NCBI RefSeq assembly: GCF_014873495.1 | Contig: NZ_JADBGF010000001.1 | Span: 4,092,001 to 4,156,000 of the forward strand | Origin: Streptomyces stelliscabiei | GTDB taxonomy: Bacteria; Actinomycetota; Actinomycetes; Streptomycetales; Streptomycetaceae | Reading direction: 5' to 3' | Length of the DNA stretch: 64,000 nucleotides | In this document: positions 24,275 to 32,722 of the stretch, piece by piece | Layout: each line of letters begins with the position of its first letter | How positions within the stretch are numbered: the first letter of the stretch is position 1 | The notes under the pieces: model-generated | What the model saw: only the letters and a program-made list of their open reading frames with translations | What the model was told of the DNA's origin: nothing | The model's database searches: none | Translations under genes and position numbers: made by a program

Positions 24275-24820
24275 ATGGCCGCGATGCGCAGAGGACTCCT
24301 ACACGTACTGGCCTGGCTGCTCGCCACGGGCGCGGCGGTCACGGTGACGTGGTGGGGCGTCCACACGGTGATGGCCGGCACGGCCTACGACCCGCCCCGC
24401 GCCCTGCCCATCACGGCCGCCGACGCACGGGCCGAGGCAGCCCCGACGCCGGTCACCACGGCGCCCCTGCCGGAGCCCTCGAAGAGCGCCAGGGCACCGG
24501 CGAGGCGCGACGCGGACGAGCCGTCCCCCACCCCCTCGCAGCCGCCGGGGTCCGCGGAGCCCGGCCCCGGTCCGAGCACCGGCGCCCCGGCCGATGAGGG
24601 CGAGATCAAGGCGTACGACACCGAGGGCGGCCGGGTCGTCCTCTCGCTCGGCGAGCAGTACGCGACGCTCGTGTCGGCGACACCCGGCTCGGGCTGGTCG
24701 ATGCAGGTGTGGAAGACGGAGACCTGGATCCGGGTCGACTTCGCCGCCGGCGCGGACCGGGTGTCGGTGTTCTGCACCTGGCACGACAGCGCGCCCCGGG
24801 TGGACGTGCAGAACTTCTGA
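24275..24820 (+). CDS. secreted or membrane-anchored protein of unknown function
   Basis: 181 aa from ATG 24275 (ATG 24284, MRRGLLHVLAW, is equally plausible). One hydrophobic N-terminal segment (~8-33) acts as signal anchor or signal peptide. A Pro/Ala/Ser-rich, probably disordered linker spans ~40-105. A ~75-residue C-terminal domain, predicted beta-rich, contains GWSMQVWKTETWIRVDF and ends VDVQNF. One cysteine (VFCTWH) is present. I do not recognise the domain. It is divergent from the two-component operon and could be related to its signal, but that is only proximity. Confidence 0.7.
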   Translation: MAAMRRGLLHVLAWLLATGAAVTVTWWGVHTVMAGTAYDPPRALPITAADARAEAAPTPVTTAPLPEPSKSARAPARRDADEPSPTPSQPPGSAEPGPGPSTGAPADEGEIKAYDTEGGRVVLSLGEQYATLVSATPGSGWSMQVWKTETWIRVDFAAGADRVSVFCTWHDSAPRVDVQNF

Positions 24821-24843
24821 GGAGGAGCGGCGCCTCCCGCGAG

Positions 24844-24910
24844 CCGGCGCGTCCCACGGGCCGACGCGTCCCACGGGCCGACGCGTCCACGAAGCGAGGC
24901 GTCCACGAAG
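24844..24910. repeat. 17-bp tandem repeat, about four copies
   Basis: Units at 24844-24860, 24861-24877, 24878-24894 and a decayed copy 24895-24910; consensus CCGACGCGTCCCACGGG. It lies in the 130-base gap between two converging genes, just before the end of the spermidine-synthase-like gene. Confidence 0.8.
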
Positions 24911-24950
24911 CGGCGCCCTCAGGGCCGTTACTTCTGGAAATCGGGGAACC

Positions 24951-25829
24951 TCAGCGGAACGCCGACGACGGCGGCGCGGGTGAGGCCACCGCGCCCGCGT
25001 CCGTCACCGGCTGGGCCCCGCCCGTGAAGTCGGTGAGCGCCCTGCCGTGTTCGACCCGGCCGGGGTGCGGGTCGGAGGCGGCGCGGCGGGTCAGTTCGGC
25101 GACGGGCAGGGGCAGGCCGGAGGCGACGAGCACCGCGTTGCCGAACCGTCTGCCCCGCAGCACGGTGGGGTCGGCGATCAGCGCCAGTTCCGGGAAGACG
25201 ACGGCGGCGGTGGCGATCTGGCCGCGCAGATGGGCCAGCGGCGGGCCGTCGGCGAGGTTGGCGGCGTAGTACCCGTCGGGCTTGACCACCCGCCGCACCT
25301 CCGTGAGGAACTCCGTCGACGTCAGATGCGCCGGAGTGCGAGCCTCGCTGAACACATCCGCTATGACCAGGTCCGCCCACCCGTCGGGCACCTTCGCGAG
25401 CCCCTCGCGCGCGTCCGTGGACCGCACGCGTACGCGCGCGTTGGGGTCCAGGGGCAGTTCGCGCCGGACCAGCCGGACGAGGGCCGCGTCCCGCTCGACG
25501 ACCTGCTGGGTGGAGCGGGGGCGCGTGGCGGCGACGTACCGGGCGAGGGTGAAGGCGCCTCCGCCGAGGTGCACGGCGTGCACGGGCCGGCCGGCCGGGG
25601 CGACGAGATCGATGACGTGCCCGATCCGGCGCTGGTACTCGAACGACAGATACGCGGGATCGTCGAGATCGACGTGCGACTGCGGCGCCCCGTCGACCAG
25701 CAACGTCCACGCCCGGGGCCGGTCCCGGTCCGGCAGCAGCTCGGCGAGCCCCCCGTCGACCTCCTCGACGACCGCGTCGGCCCCCTGCCCACGCCGCCCC
25801 TGCCCCTGCCCCTTCTTCGACCTGCCCAT
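24951..25829 (-). CDS. spermidine-synthase-like methyltransferase-fold protein
   Basis: 292 aa. Residues ~35-235 fit the SpeE/Rossmann class: a SAM-type motif I HLGGGAFTLARY, acidic residue in VVERDAAL, a DAREGL segment, and a motif resembling the catalytic region at DLVIADVFSEARTPAHL. Classical spermidine synthase has DxYDP-like active-site residues and a longer N-terminal beta domain; here the N-terminus is a Gly/Gln/Lys-rich stub and the catalytic acids differ. It may therefore be a methyltransferase rather than an aminopropyltransferase. Such fused-SpeE-like proteins are common in actinobacteria. Single gene. Confidence 0.83.
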   Translation of the reverse strand: MGRSKKGQGQGRRGQGADAVVEEVDGGLAELLPDRDRPRAWTLLVDGAPQSHVDLDDPAYLSFEYQRRIGHVIDLVAPAGRPVHAVHLGGGAFTLARYVAATRPRSTQQVVERDAALVRLVRRELPLDPNARVRVRSTDAREGLAKVPDGWADLVIADVFSEARTPAHLTSTEFLTEVRRVVKPDGYYAANLADGPPLAHLRGQIATAAVVFPELALIADPTVLRGRRFGNAVLVASGLPLPVAELTRRAASDPHPGRVEHGRALTDFTGGAQPVTDAGAVASPAPPSSAFR

Positions 25830-25880
25830 TCACCCATTATCGAGGGTGGAGGGCCCCACGACGCACCGGGCACCTGGAAG

Positions 25881-25950
25881 GGCCCCTTCAGGGGCGCGGG
25901 GCTCTGACATATGCGGCTCCGCCGCGTGGGCGCGACAAGCCACGACGAAT
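25881..25950. repeat. Streptomyces-type interspersed intergenic repeat
   Basis: CCCCTTCAGGGGCGCGGGG followed by CTCTGACATATGCGGCTCCG. The core TTCAGGGGCGCGGGG recurs at 44954-44968 and, inverted, near 40726-40740. It looks like one of the short mobile-like intergenic elements widespread in Streptomyces genomes (from memory). Confidence 0.6.
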
Positions 25951-25995
25951 CCGCACCCGCCGACACCCGGAAGCCCTACGTCGAGGACGCGCACC

Positions 25996-26370
25996 TCAAC
26001 GGCAGTTGTCCGCCGCCTCGATCAACCGCGCCGCCTCGCCCAGCGCGGCGCGCAGCACCGCCGGATCCGTCGCGAGGTCCGCCTCCCCCGGCGGCAGCAG
26101 CCAGTCCGCCCCGTCCGCGGGGACCAGGACCGCCCCGCGCCCGTCGCTCTGCGTGCACGTGCTCCCCGGTACGTCCCACGCGTCGGCCGTACCGGGCGGC
26201 ACCAGGAACCCGAGGGTGTCGCAGGTGTCGTCGTGCAGTACCGGCCCGACCGCCATGACGGGCCCCACCACGTCGAGGGCGCCCCGGCGGAGGATGTCGA
26301 CCGCCTCCAGCCCCTGCCGCGCGGGCACGGTCACCAGGTCGCACTCGGAACGGGGTTCGTGGTTCTTCAT
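25996..26370 (-). CDS. conserved Streptomyces protein of unknown function
   Basis: 124 aa, single compact domain, no signal or membrane segment. Recognisable conserved stretches: VTVPARQGLEAVDILRR, VLHDDTCDTLGFLVPPGTAD and WDVPGSTCTQSDGRG, ending ARLIEAADNCR. I recall close relatives, all hypothetical, in many Streptomyces, generally beside HTH regulators. Four cysteines are present but not in a metal-binding pattern. Divergent from the HTH/TPR regulator at 26629, which may control it. Confidence 0.75.
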   Translation of the reverse strand: MKNHEPRSECDLVTVPARQGLEAVDILRRGALDVVGPVMAVGPVLHDDTCDTLGFLVPPGTADAWDVPGSTCTQSDGRGAVLVPADGADWLLPPGEADLATDPAVLRAALGEAARLIEAADNCR

Positions 26371-26628
26371 CCGGGCCTCCCACGCCTACCAGCCCCCTGC
26401 CCAACGCGCCGCCCCGTCAACGGCTACGGCGAAACTGCGCCGCAAAGGATGGCAGTTCATGGCATATCCGGGATGAGATATCCGGTTTGTAGCCAAACCT
26501 CGCGTGGGGGCCTCGATCGGGCGGGTACGTTCTTGCCCCGCCGGACACAGCGGAACCAACCGTGCAGCACGCACACAAGTCCTCCTGAATCCGGCATGGT
26601 TCGACGGTTCGCGAGAGAGGGCCCGGCC

Positions 26629-28140
26629 ATGACGTCGTCATCGGTGACCTCGTCCCAGTTCCCCCGGCCACAGCGGCCGAACCTCGCCTTCAGACGGCTG
26701 CGCGGGCAGCGTTCGCCGGGCGAGTTCGCCTCGGCGGTGCGGCGGGCCGCGCTGGAGATCGGCGAGCGGGTGAGCTGTGACGCTCGTTACGTCGGGCGGG
26801 TCGAGTCGGGCGAGATCCGCTGCCCCAACTACGCCTACGAACGGGTGTTCCTGCACATGTTCCCCGGCCGGACACTGACCGACCTGGGGTTCGCGCCCCG
26901 CGCGGAGGTACGCGGTCGGGGGGCGCGCGCCGCCGAGGACGCGCCCTCCCCTCGCAACGAGAGCCGTTCTCACCCCGCACCCGGAGTGAGGGGTGAGACG
27001 GAAGGGACGTACGAGCCGTATGACACGCAAGAGATGTACGACATGCAGGACCCGCGGGGCGACACGGGCTATGTGCGCGGCCGGCGGGGCACGCAGCACA
27101 CGTACCGGAACCACGAGGAGAGCGACGTGCAACGTCGCGCATTCATGACCGGGGGTACCGCCGCGATGGCGGCCGCCTCGCTCGGCCCCTTCACCCTGGG
27201 GGGCGCGGCCTCGGCCGCCGACCGCCCCGTCCACCGGGCGGGCACGGGGGAAGCGGGGGCGCTCGAAGCCGCCGTGCGCAAGATCCGGCTGCTGGACGAC
27301 CGGCACGGGGCCGACGGGCTGTACCGCAGGGCCTCGGCACCGCTGCGGGCGGCGTACGCGCTGCTCGACGCGGGCACCACCCGGCAGGCCACCGCCGACC
27401 GGCTGTACGCGGGAGCCGGGGAACTGGCCATCTCCGTGGGCTGGCTGGCCCACGACTCCGGGCGCTTCGACGACGCCCGCTCGCACTACGCGGAGGCGCT
27501 CGCGACGGCCCGGATGTCGGGGGACCCGGGTCTGGAGGCGCACGCGTTCTGCAACACGGCGTTCCTCGCGCGCGACGCGGGCCGGCCGCGCGAGGCGGTA
27601 CGGGCGGCGCAGGCCGCGCAGCGGGTCGCCCGGCCGCTCGGGTCGCCCCGGCTGATGTCCCTGCTGGCGCTGCGGGAGGCGGGCGGCTGGGCGGGGCTCG
27701 CCGACCGCACCGGGTGCGAGCAGGCGCTGGCCCGGGCGCACGCCCTGTACGGACGGGGCGCCGCCGAGGCCGACCCGGAGTGGATGAGCTTCTACGGGGA
27801 GGCCGAGCTGGAGGGCCTGGAGGCGCAGTGCTGGTCCACGCTGGGCGACTGGCCCCGGGCGGCCCGGCACGCGCGCCGGGCGGCCGGTCTGCAGAACCCG
27901 CACTTCACCCGGAACATCGCGCTCTACACGGCCGAACTGGCCGACGACCTCGCGCGCGGGGGCCGGCCCGACGAGGCCGCGGCGGCCGGCATGCGGGTCC
28001 TCGACCTCCTCGACGAGGTCCAGTCCTCCCGCGTCCAGCAGATGCTGGCGGGCACGGCCCGGGTGCTCCTGCCGCACCGCCGGGCCACGGGGGTGTCGGC
28101 GTTCCTGGAACGGCACGCGGGGGTCGCGCGGACGGCGTAG
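26629..28140 (+). CDS. HTH regulator with internal Tat-like segment and TPR domain
   Basis: 503 aa from ATG 26629. N-terminal ~75 residues are a helix-turn-helix domain (RSPGEFASAVRRAALEIGER, then DARYVGRVESGEIRCPNY). A charged linker follows to ~165. At ~168-197 a twin-arginine-like motif QRRAFMTGG precedes a 25-residue Ala-rich hydrophobic stretch ending AASAA. The remaining ~300 residues are helical TPR-like repeats (YRRASAPLRAAYALLDAG; HYAEALATARMSG; WPRAARHARRAAG). Many Streptomyces XRE/TPR regulators share this order; the RR motif in the middle of a cytosolic regulator is odd. No partner peptide gene is adjacent. It is convergent with the phosphatase gene. Confidence 0.83.
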   Translation: MTSSSVTSSQFPRPQRPNLAFRRLRGQRSPGEFASAVRRAALEIGERVSCDARYVGRVESGEIRCPNYAYERVFLHMFPGRTLTDLGFAPRAEVRGRGARAAEDAPSPRNESRSHPAPGVRGETEGTYEPYDTQEMYDMQDPRGDTGYVRGRRGTQHTYRNHEESDVQRRAFMTGGTAAMAAASLGPFTLGGAASAADRPVHRAGTGEAGALEAAVRKIRLLDDRHGADGLYRRASAPLRAAYALLDAGTTRQATADRLYAGAGELAISVGWLAHDSGRFDDARSHYAEALATARMSGDPGLEAHAFCNTAFLARDAGRPREAVRAAQAAQRVARPLGSPRLMSLLALREAGGWAGLADRTGCEQALARAHALYGRGAAEADPEWMSFYGEAELEGLEAQCWSTLGDWPRAARHARRAAGLQNPHFTRNIALYTAELADDLARGGRPDEAAAAGMRVLDLLDEVQSSRVQQMLAGTARVLLPHRRATGVSAFLERHAGVARTA

Positions 28141-28167
28141 CGGGCCGTCCCCGGCCGCCGGGGTCCG

Positions 28168-28767
28168 TCAGTGGCCCGCCAGGTGCCCGGTGTCGTTCCA
28201 GGACTCGATCGCCGGGTCGCCGTAGGCCCAGCCGAGGACCGACAGGGACGTGGGGCTGAGGCGGATCCGGGCGGCGAAGGTGAGGTCGAGGCCCAGCCAG
28301 CGCGCGGCTATGGAGCGCAGGACGTGCCCGTGGGCGAAGACGAGGACGTCGCGTTCGGCGGAACGCGCCCACGCGACCACCTCGTCCGCGCGCGCGGAGA
28401 GCTGTTCGAGGGTCTCCCCCTCGGGAACACCGTCACGCCACATGAGCCAGCCGGGCCGGAAGGTCTGGATCTCGGCGGGGGTCAGCCCCTCGTACGCCCC
28501 GTAGTCCACCTCCATCAGCGTGTCCCACTCGGTGGCGCGGTCGCCGAAGCCCGCCAGATCGCAGGTCTCACGCGCGCGGGAGAGGGGACTCGTCCTGACG
28601 TCGACGCCGGGCAGCCCGTCCAGGGGTGCCCGGTGCAGGCGCTCCCCGAGAAGCTTGGCACCGCGCCGGCCCTCTTCGAGGAGCGGGATGTCCGTCCTGC
28701 CGGTGTGCTTCCCGAGCAGGGACCATTCCGTCTGTCCGTGTCGGGCCAGCAGGATGCGCGGTGCCAT
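28168..28767 (-). CDS. histidine phosphatase family protein (phosphoglycerate-mutase-like)
   Basis: 199 aa from ATG 28767 with GAAAGG upstream. RHG motif LARHGQTEW gives the phosphoryl-accepting His; a second His lies in FAHGHVLR; further conserved Arg in SPLSRARET and Glu in MEVDYGAYEG. Length matches the cofactor-independent phosphatase branch (GpmB/CobC-like). Substrate not evident. Cytosolic. The gene ends 28 bases from the converging regulator gene. Confidence 0.93.
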   Translation of the reverse strand: MAPRILLARHGQTEWSLLGKHTGRTDIPLLEEGRRGAKLLGERLHRAPLDGLPGVDVRTSPLSRARETCDLAGFGDRATEWDTLMEVDYGAYEGLTPAEIQTFRPGWLMWRDGVPEGETLEQLSARADEVVAWARSAERDVLVFAHGHVLRSIAARWLGLDLTFAARIRLSPTSLSVLGWAYGDPAIESWNDTGHLAGH

Positions 28768-28969
28768 GAGCGACCTTTCGGGGGCCTTCTGCGAGAAGGA
28801 AGAATGGGGAGGCGGATGCGTCCATCATCGCTCACGCTGTCGGGGGGCAACCCGGGAGGCGATCTGTGCGTCTTGGACATCGTCTTGCACAAGGGCCACA
28901 GCCGAACCACATATGGATGAACACCGCACGCAGGTGACCACCGAGGCACGCAGATGGGGGAGACGTCGG

Positions 28970-30001
28970 ATGCCGCAGACCGAGGCGACCGAGGCACCGG
29001 TTACCAGAAGGACCGGCGCACCGGTTACCGAGGAGGCGCCGGCCGCGCGGCCCCGCTGGTGGACCGAGCTGCCGCTGATCCTGCTGGTGTACGGGGCCTA
29101 CTCGGCCGGCCGGCTCCTCGCGCGCGGTGACACCGCCCACGCCGTCGACCACGGTCTGTCGATCCTGCGGATCGAGAAGGCCCTGTGGCTCGACGCCGAG
29201 CACCCGCTGAACCGCCTGTTCACCCGGGAGCCCTGGATCGGGATACCCGCCGACTTCTGGTACGCGTCGCTGCACTACCTGGTCACGCCCGCGCTGCTGG
29301 TCTGGCTGTTCCGGTCCCGCGCCGTGCGCTACCGCGCGGCCCGCACCTGGCTGCTGACCTCCACCTTCATCGGTCTCATCGGCTTCACCCTGCTCCCCAC
29401 CTGCCCGCCCCGGCTGCTGGACCCCGCCCACGGCTTCGTCGACACGATGGCCCAGTACAGCGCGTGGGGCTGGTGGGGCGGCGAGGCCAGCGCGCCCCGG
29501 GGGCTGGGCGGCATGACCAACCAGTACGCGGCGATGCCGAGCCTGCACGTCGGCTGGGCCCTGTGGTGCGGGGTGATCCTGTGGCGCTTCGGGAGCGGCT
29601 CGCGCCTGGTGCGGACGGCAGCCGTCGCGTACCCGCTGATCACCACGATCGTGGTGATGGGCACCGCGAACCACTACTTCCTCGACGCGGTGGCGGGCGC
29701 CGCCGTGATGGGGGCGGGTCTGCTGCTGACACCGCTGGTGCTGCGGACCGCGGACCGGTGCCGGGCGGCGCTCGGACTCGCGGCGGCGGCCGAGGACCGG
29801 TTCGGCGGCTTCGGCGGACGGCCCGCGGAGGAGCCCGTCGCTCCCGCCACCGCCGCCTCGCGGGGCTCGGTCTCCCCCATTGTCAGTGGGGAGTGCCAGA
29901 CTTCCCCGGGTGAGCGAATTCCACGGCAGCGGATCATCGAGCCCGAGCCGGGTGCCGTCCCCGCGGAAGCAGGGGACGGCGCTGCGGCAGCGGCTCGCTG
30001 A
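28970..30001 (+). CDS. PAP2-superfamily integral membrane phosphatase/transferase
   Basis: 343 aa from ATG 28970, chosen because GGGGGAG lies seven bases upstream; ATG 28913 would add 19 residues. Six membrane segments. The PAP2 signature is of the AUR1/inositol-phosphotransferase-like subtype: PSLHVGWALW (catalytic His) and HYFLDAVAGA (second His/Asp); the K..R motif I is degenerate. Members act on lipid phosphates or transfer phospho-head groups at the membrane. The last 30 codons overlap the start of the RecB-like gene in another frame by 92 bases, a long overlap. If the downstream GTG is the true start, the two products are probably translated from one message. Confidence 0.87.
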   Translation: MPQTEATEAPVTRRTGAPVTEEAPAARPRWWTELPLILLVYGAYSAGRLLARGDTAHAVDHGLSILRIEKALWLDAEHPLNRLFTREPWIGIPADFWYASLHYLVTPALLVWLFRSRAVRYRAARTWLLTSTFIGLIGFTLLPTCPPRLLDPAHGFVDTMAQYSAWGWWGGEASAPRGLGGMTNQYAAMPSLHVGWALWCGVILWRFGSGSRLVRTAAVAYPLITTIVVMGTANHYFLDAVAGAAVMGAGLLLTPLVLRTADRCRAALGLAAAAEDRFGGFGGRPAEEPVAPATAASRGSVSPIVSGECQTSPGERIPRQRIIEPEPGAVPAEAGDGAAAAAR

Positions 30002-31115
30002 GCTGCGCGGCCCCGAGGTCCCCCCCAAGGCGCTGGACGCGCGCGCCCTCGCCGCGCTCGCTGCCAACCCGGGCTGTGAGCGCCGCGCGCTGCTGGACGG
30101 CGCCGGGGTGAACAAGGCGGTGCTGGCCGACGCGCTCGGCTCGCCCTCCGCCTTCGGCCAGTCCCAGTTCGCCTTCATGCGGGGCAACGCCTTCGAGGCC
30201 CGCGTCAAGGCGGACGGCGGCGCCGAGCTGCTGCGGCTGGTGCACGAGAGACTGGACCCCGGCGCCGAGCCCCCGGCCTCGGCCTCGGTCCCCGACCTCA
30301 CGGCCGTGGGCCCCGAGGGCCGCGCCGCCCGCACGGCCCTGGCGCTGCGCGAGGCCACCGACACCGGCGGCTGGACGCTGCTCGACCACCCGATGCTCGC
30401 GCTCGACGTCGCGGGTACGCCCGCGTTCCTGGAGCCGGACGCGGTGGTGGTCCACCCCGACGGCACCTGGTCGGTCGTGGAGATCAAGTCCTTCCCGATG
30501 CTGGACGGTTCGGCGGACGCGGCGAAGGTGAGCGCGGCGGCCCGCCAGTCCGCGGTGTACGTGCTGGCCCTGGAGGAGGTCGCCGCCCGGCTCGGCGGCG
30601 CGACGCGCGAGGGCGCCCCCGCGCCCGAGGTCCGCCACCGGGTGCTGCTCGTCTGCCCCAGGGACTTCTCCAACCTCCCGACGGCCGCCGCGGTGGACAT
30701 CCGCAAGCAGCGGGCGGTCACCCGCCGGCAGCTGACACGGCTGACCCGGATCGAGGAGATCGCGGACACCCTCCCCGAGGGCACCTGCTTCGCCACCGAC
30801 CTCCCGCGCGAGCGGCTGACGACGGCCGTCGAGGCGCTGTCCGCCACCTACGCCCCCGAGTGTCTCGCCGCCTGCGAGCTGGCCTTCCACTGCCGGGACC
30901 GCTCCCGTACGGAGGGCGCGGTGACCTCCCTGGGCCGGGGCGCGCGCGCCGAGCTGGGCGGCCTCACGACGGTCGACGAGGTCCTGGCGGCCGCCCACGG
31001 CAGGGCCGGCGACCCGGACGACCCCGCCGTGGCGGCGTTGCGCCGGGCGGCGGAGCTGCGGGCGGAGGCGCTCGGCACCGCGGGCGCGGCACGGGAGGGC
31101 GCCGCGTGTCGCTGA
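29910..31115 (+). CDS. Cas4/AddB-like RecB-family nuclease with predicted 4Fe-4S cluster
   Basis: 401 aa from GTG 29910; no strong ribosome site, and the start lies inside the PAP2 gene. PD-(D/E)XK nuclease core: GNAFEARV (93-99), D177 in LEPDAVV, E191 and K193 in VVEIKSF, and the RecB-specific QxxxY box Q213-Y217. Four cysteines sit where Cas4, AddB and Dna2 hold their iron-sulfur cluster: C56 before the nuclease core, then C318-x3-C322-x5-C328 after it (usual spacing C-x2-C-x5-C). I infer an Fe-S-stapled DNA exo/endonuclease. It is first of a trio with an unknown protein and an SF1 helicase, overlapping the next gene by ten bases. No cas genes are nearby. Confidence 0.82.
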   Translation: MSEFHGSGSSSPSRVPSPRKQGTALRQRLAELRGPEVPPKALDARALAALAANPGCERRALLDGAGVNKAVLADALGSPSAFGQSQFAFMRGNAFEARVKADGGAELLRLVHERLDPGAEPPASASVPDLTAVGPEGRAARTALALREATDTGGWTLLDHPMLALDVAGTPAFLEPDAVVVHPDGTWSVVEIKSFPMLDGSADAAKVSAAARQSAVYVLALEEVAARLGGATREGAPAPEVRHRVLLVCPRDFSNLPTAAAVDIRKQRAVTRRQLTRLTRIEEIADTLPEGTCFATDLPRERLTTAVEALSATYAPECLAACELAFHCRDRSRTEGAVTSLGRGARAELGGLTTVDEVLAAAHGRAGDPDDPAVAALRRAAELRAEALGTAGAAREGAACR

Positions 31116-32722
31116 TCACCACCCTCGCCCGCCTCGAAGCCGTCAGCTCGGGCCGCGCCCAGCCCACGGCCACCGTCCTGCACCGACATCTGTCGGACCG
31201 GCCCCTGGTCCTCGTGCCGCTCACCACCGCCGGTGAGGCCGGGGCCCCGCTCGGCGCGCTCGTCGGCACCGACCGGGACGCGCCCCGGCTGCTGGTGGTG
31301 CCCCAGCCCCGCGACCGCGACCTGCGATTCGCGTTCCTGGCCGAGCTGGCGGACATCGTGCTGCCGTACGTGGACTCGTACGCCGACGTCGTGGAGGCCG
31401 CCGAACGCAGCGAGACCGACCCGGAGACCGGCAAGCGGGTCAAGGTCGAGGTCGAACTGTGCGCGGACGCCCCCCAGTTGATCCTGCCGAGCCGGACGGG
31501 CATCGATCTCGTACGGCTCCTCGGGCGCTCCATGCGGTTCCGGCGCACCGCCGAGCAGGACCCGGAGGCTCCCCATCCGGCGCCGCCGCGCGTGCCGTTG
31601 CTCGGGCGGTGGCTCACCCACTTCGGGGAGCGCGCGCGGGTGCCGGGCTCCTCGCTGCTGCTCGCGCTGACCGATCTGCTGTCACGGCACTGGGCGACCG
31701 GGCAGTCCGGGGTGGAGGACCAGCACCTGGGGTCGCTGCTGGCCTGGATCGACCCCCCGGAGGGGGAGTCGGGGGAGGTGGCGGCGCGGCGGGCCGAGCT
31801 GGCGCGGGACGCCGAGGGCCAGTTGCTGTGCCCGCCCGCCGGGCCCGCGACCGACCCGGCGTTCGACAACAGGCTGCTGGCCCCGGCCATCGAGCGGTAC
31901 GACCGGGCACGGCTCGCGCTGGCCGCCGCCGAGGACGGTCTGGAGGCGGACGACCGGCTGGGCTCCCTGACCGCCGCCGAGCGGGAGATCCGCGCCCTGG
32001 TGGAGAGCCGCACCCGGCCCACCTGGGACGCGGTCTGGCACGGCCTGGACCTGCTGCGCGCCCTGCCGGAGGGCGCCCACGCGGCCGACCGGTGGACCCG
32101 CGACCGCTGGTCCTTCACCGGCCACCGGGACCGGATCGTCGCCGGGGAACCCCCGCAGCCCCGGATCGACGACGCGGTCACGGCGGCGAACAAACTGGCC
32201 GCGCGCGAGCGGGAACAGGCCCGGCTCGACGCCCAGGAGGCCCTGGACGACCCCCTGGTCATGGCCGGGCGGCGGCTGGCCGGGGAGGCGTTCGCCGGTG
32301 AGGTCACGGACGTCGTGATGGCGTACAGCGAGGGCAAGCGGCCGAGCCCTCGGCCGCTGGTCACCGTACGGACCGAGGACCGGCCGCATCTCGGGGAGCG
32401 CGCGAAGGTGTACCGCTCGCTGGGCGGGAAGCCGCAGACGGCCGAGTTCGTGGGGTACGAGACGGACGCGGAGGGCGAGGGCCCGGACGGCGGCCTAGTG
32501 GTGCTGCGGATCATGGACAAGATGGGGCGGGGCAAGGAGCCGGAGGCGGGGTCGGTCCCCGAGAAGGGGGACGCGCTCTGTTTCACCCTGTTCGAGCACG
32601 ACCAGCGGGGCGGGGCGAAGCTGCCGGACCCGGAGGAGACCCCGTGGACGCACGGCGGGCCGCCGGGTGAGCCCGGCGCCGTGCCGCTGCCGGACCCGGT
32701 GACCGAGGAGGACGTCCTGTGA
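31106..32722 (+). CDS. 538-aa protein of unknown function, middle gene of nuclease-helicase trio
   Basis: Starts at GTG 31106, GGGAGG eight bases upstream, ten bases inside the nuclease gene; its stop overlaps the helicase start by four (ATG at 32719). No signal peptide or membrane segment. The first ~100 residues are alpha/beta (LITTLARLEAV; LVLVPLTTAGEAGAP; YVDSYADVVEAAER). The centre (~200-400) is helical and charged, containing a long predicted helix LAAREREQARLDAQEALD. Near the C-terminus a beta-rich segment (RPLVTVRTEDRPHLGERAKVY; GLVVLRIMDKMGRG) resembles an OB- or SH3-like fold by eye only. No catalytic motif recognised. It may be a scaffold or DNA-recognition subunit for its neighbours. 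Confidence 0.8.
   Translation: MSLITTLARLEAVSSGRAQPTATVLHRHLSDRPLVLVPLTTAGEAGAPLGALVGTDRDAPRLLVVPQPRDRDLRFAFLAELADIVLPYVDSYADVVEAAERSETDPETGKRVKVEVELCADAPQLILPSRTGIDLVRLLGRSMRFRRTAEQDPEAPHPAPPRVPLLGRWLTHFGERARVPGSSLLLALTDLLSRHWATGQSGVEDQHLGSLLAWIDPPEGESGEVAARRAELARDAEGQLLCPPAGPATDPAFDNRLLAPAIERYDRARLALAAAEDGLEADDRLGSLTAAEREIRALVESRTRPTWDAVWHGLDLLRALPEGAHAADRWTRDRWSFTGHRDRIVAGEPPQPRIDDAVTAANKLAAREREQARLDAQEALDDPLVMAGRRLAGEAFAGEVTDVVMAYSEGKRPSPRPLVTVRTEDRPHLGERAKVYRSLGGKPQTAEFVGYETDAEGEGPDGGLVVLRIMDKMGRGKEPEAGSVPEKGDALCFTLFEHDQRGGAKLPDPEETPWTHGGPPGEPGAVPLPDPVTEEDVL

Noticed and set aside
24951..25829. Calling the gene speE (true spermidine synthase)
   Set aside because: The catalytic acidic residues and N-terminal beta domain typical of SpeE are not evident, so only a superfamily assignment is given.
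25282..28140. 952-codon frame extending the HTH/TPR regulator upstream
   Set aside because: The extension overlaps the spermidine-synthase-like gene antisense and has low-complexity composition; the HTH domain begins at 26629.
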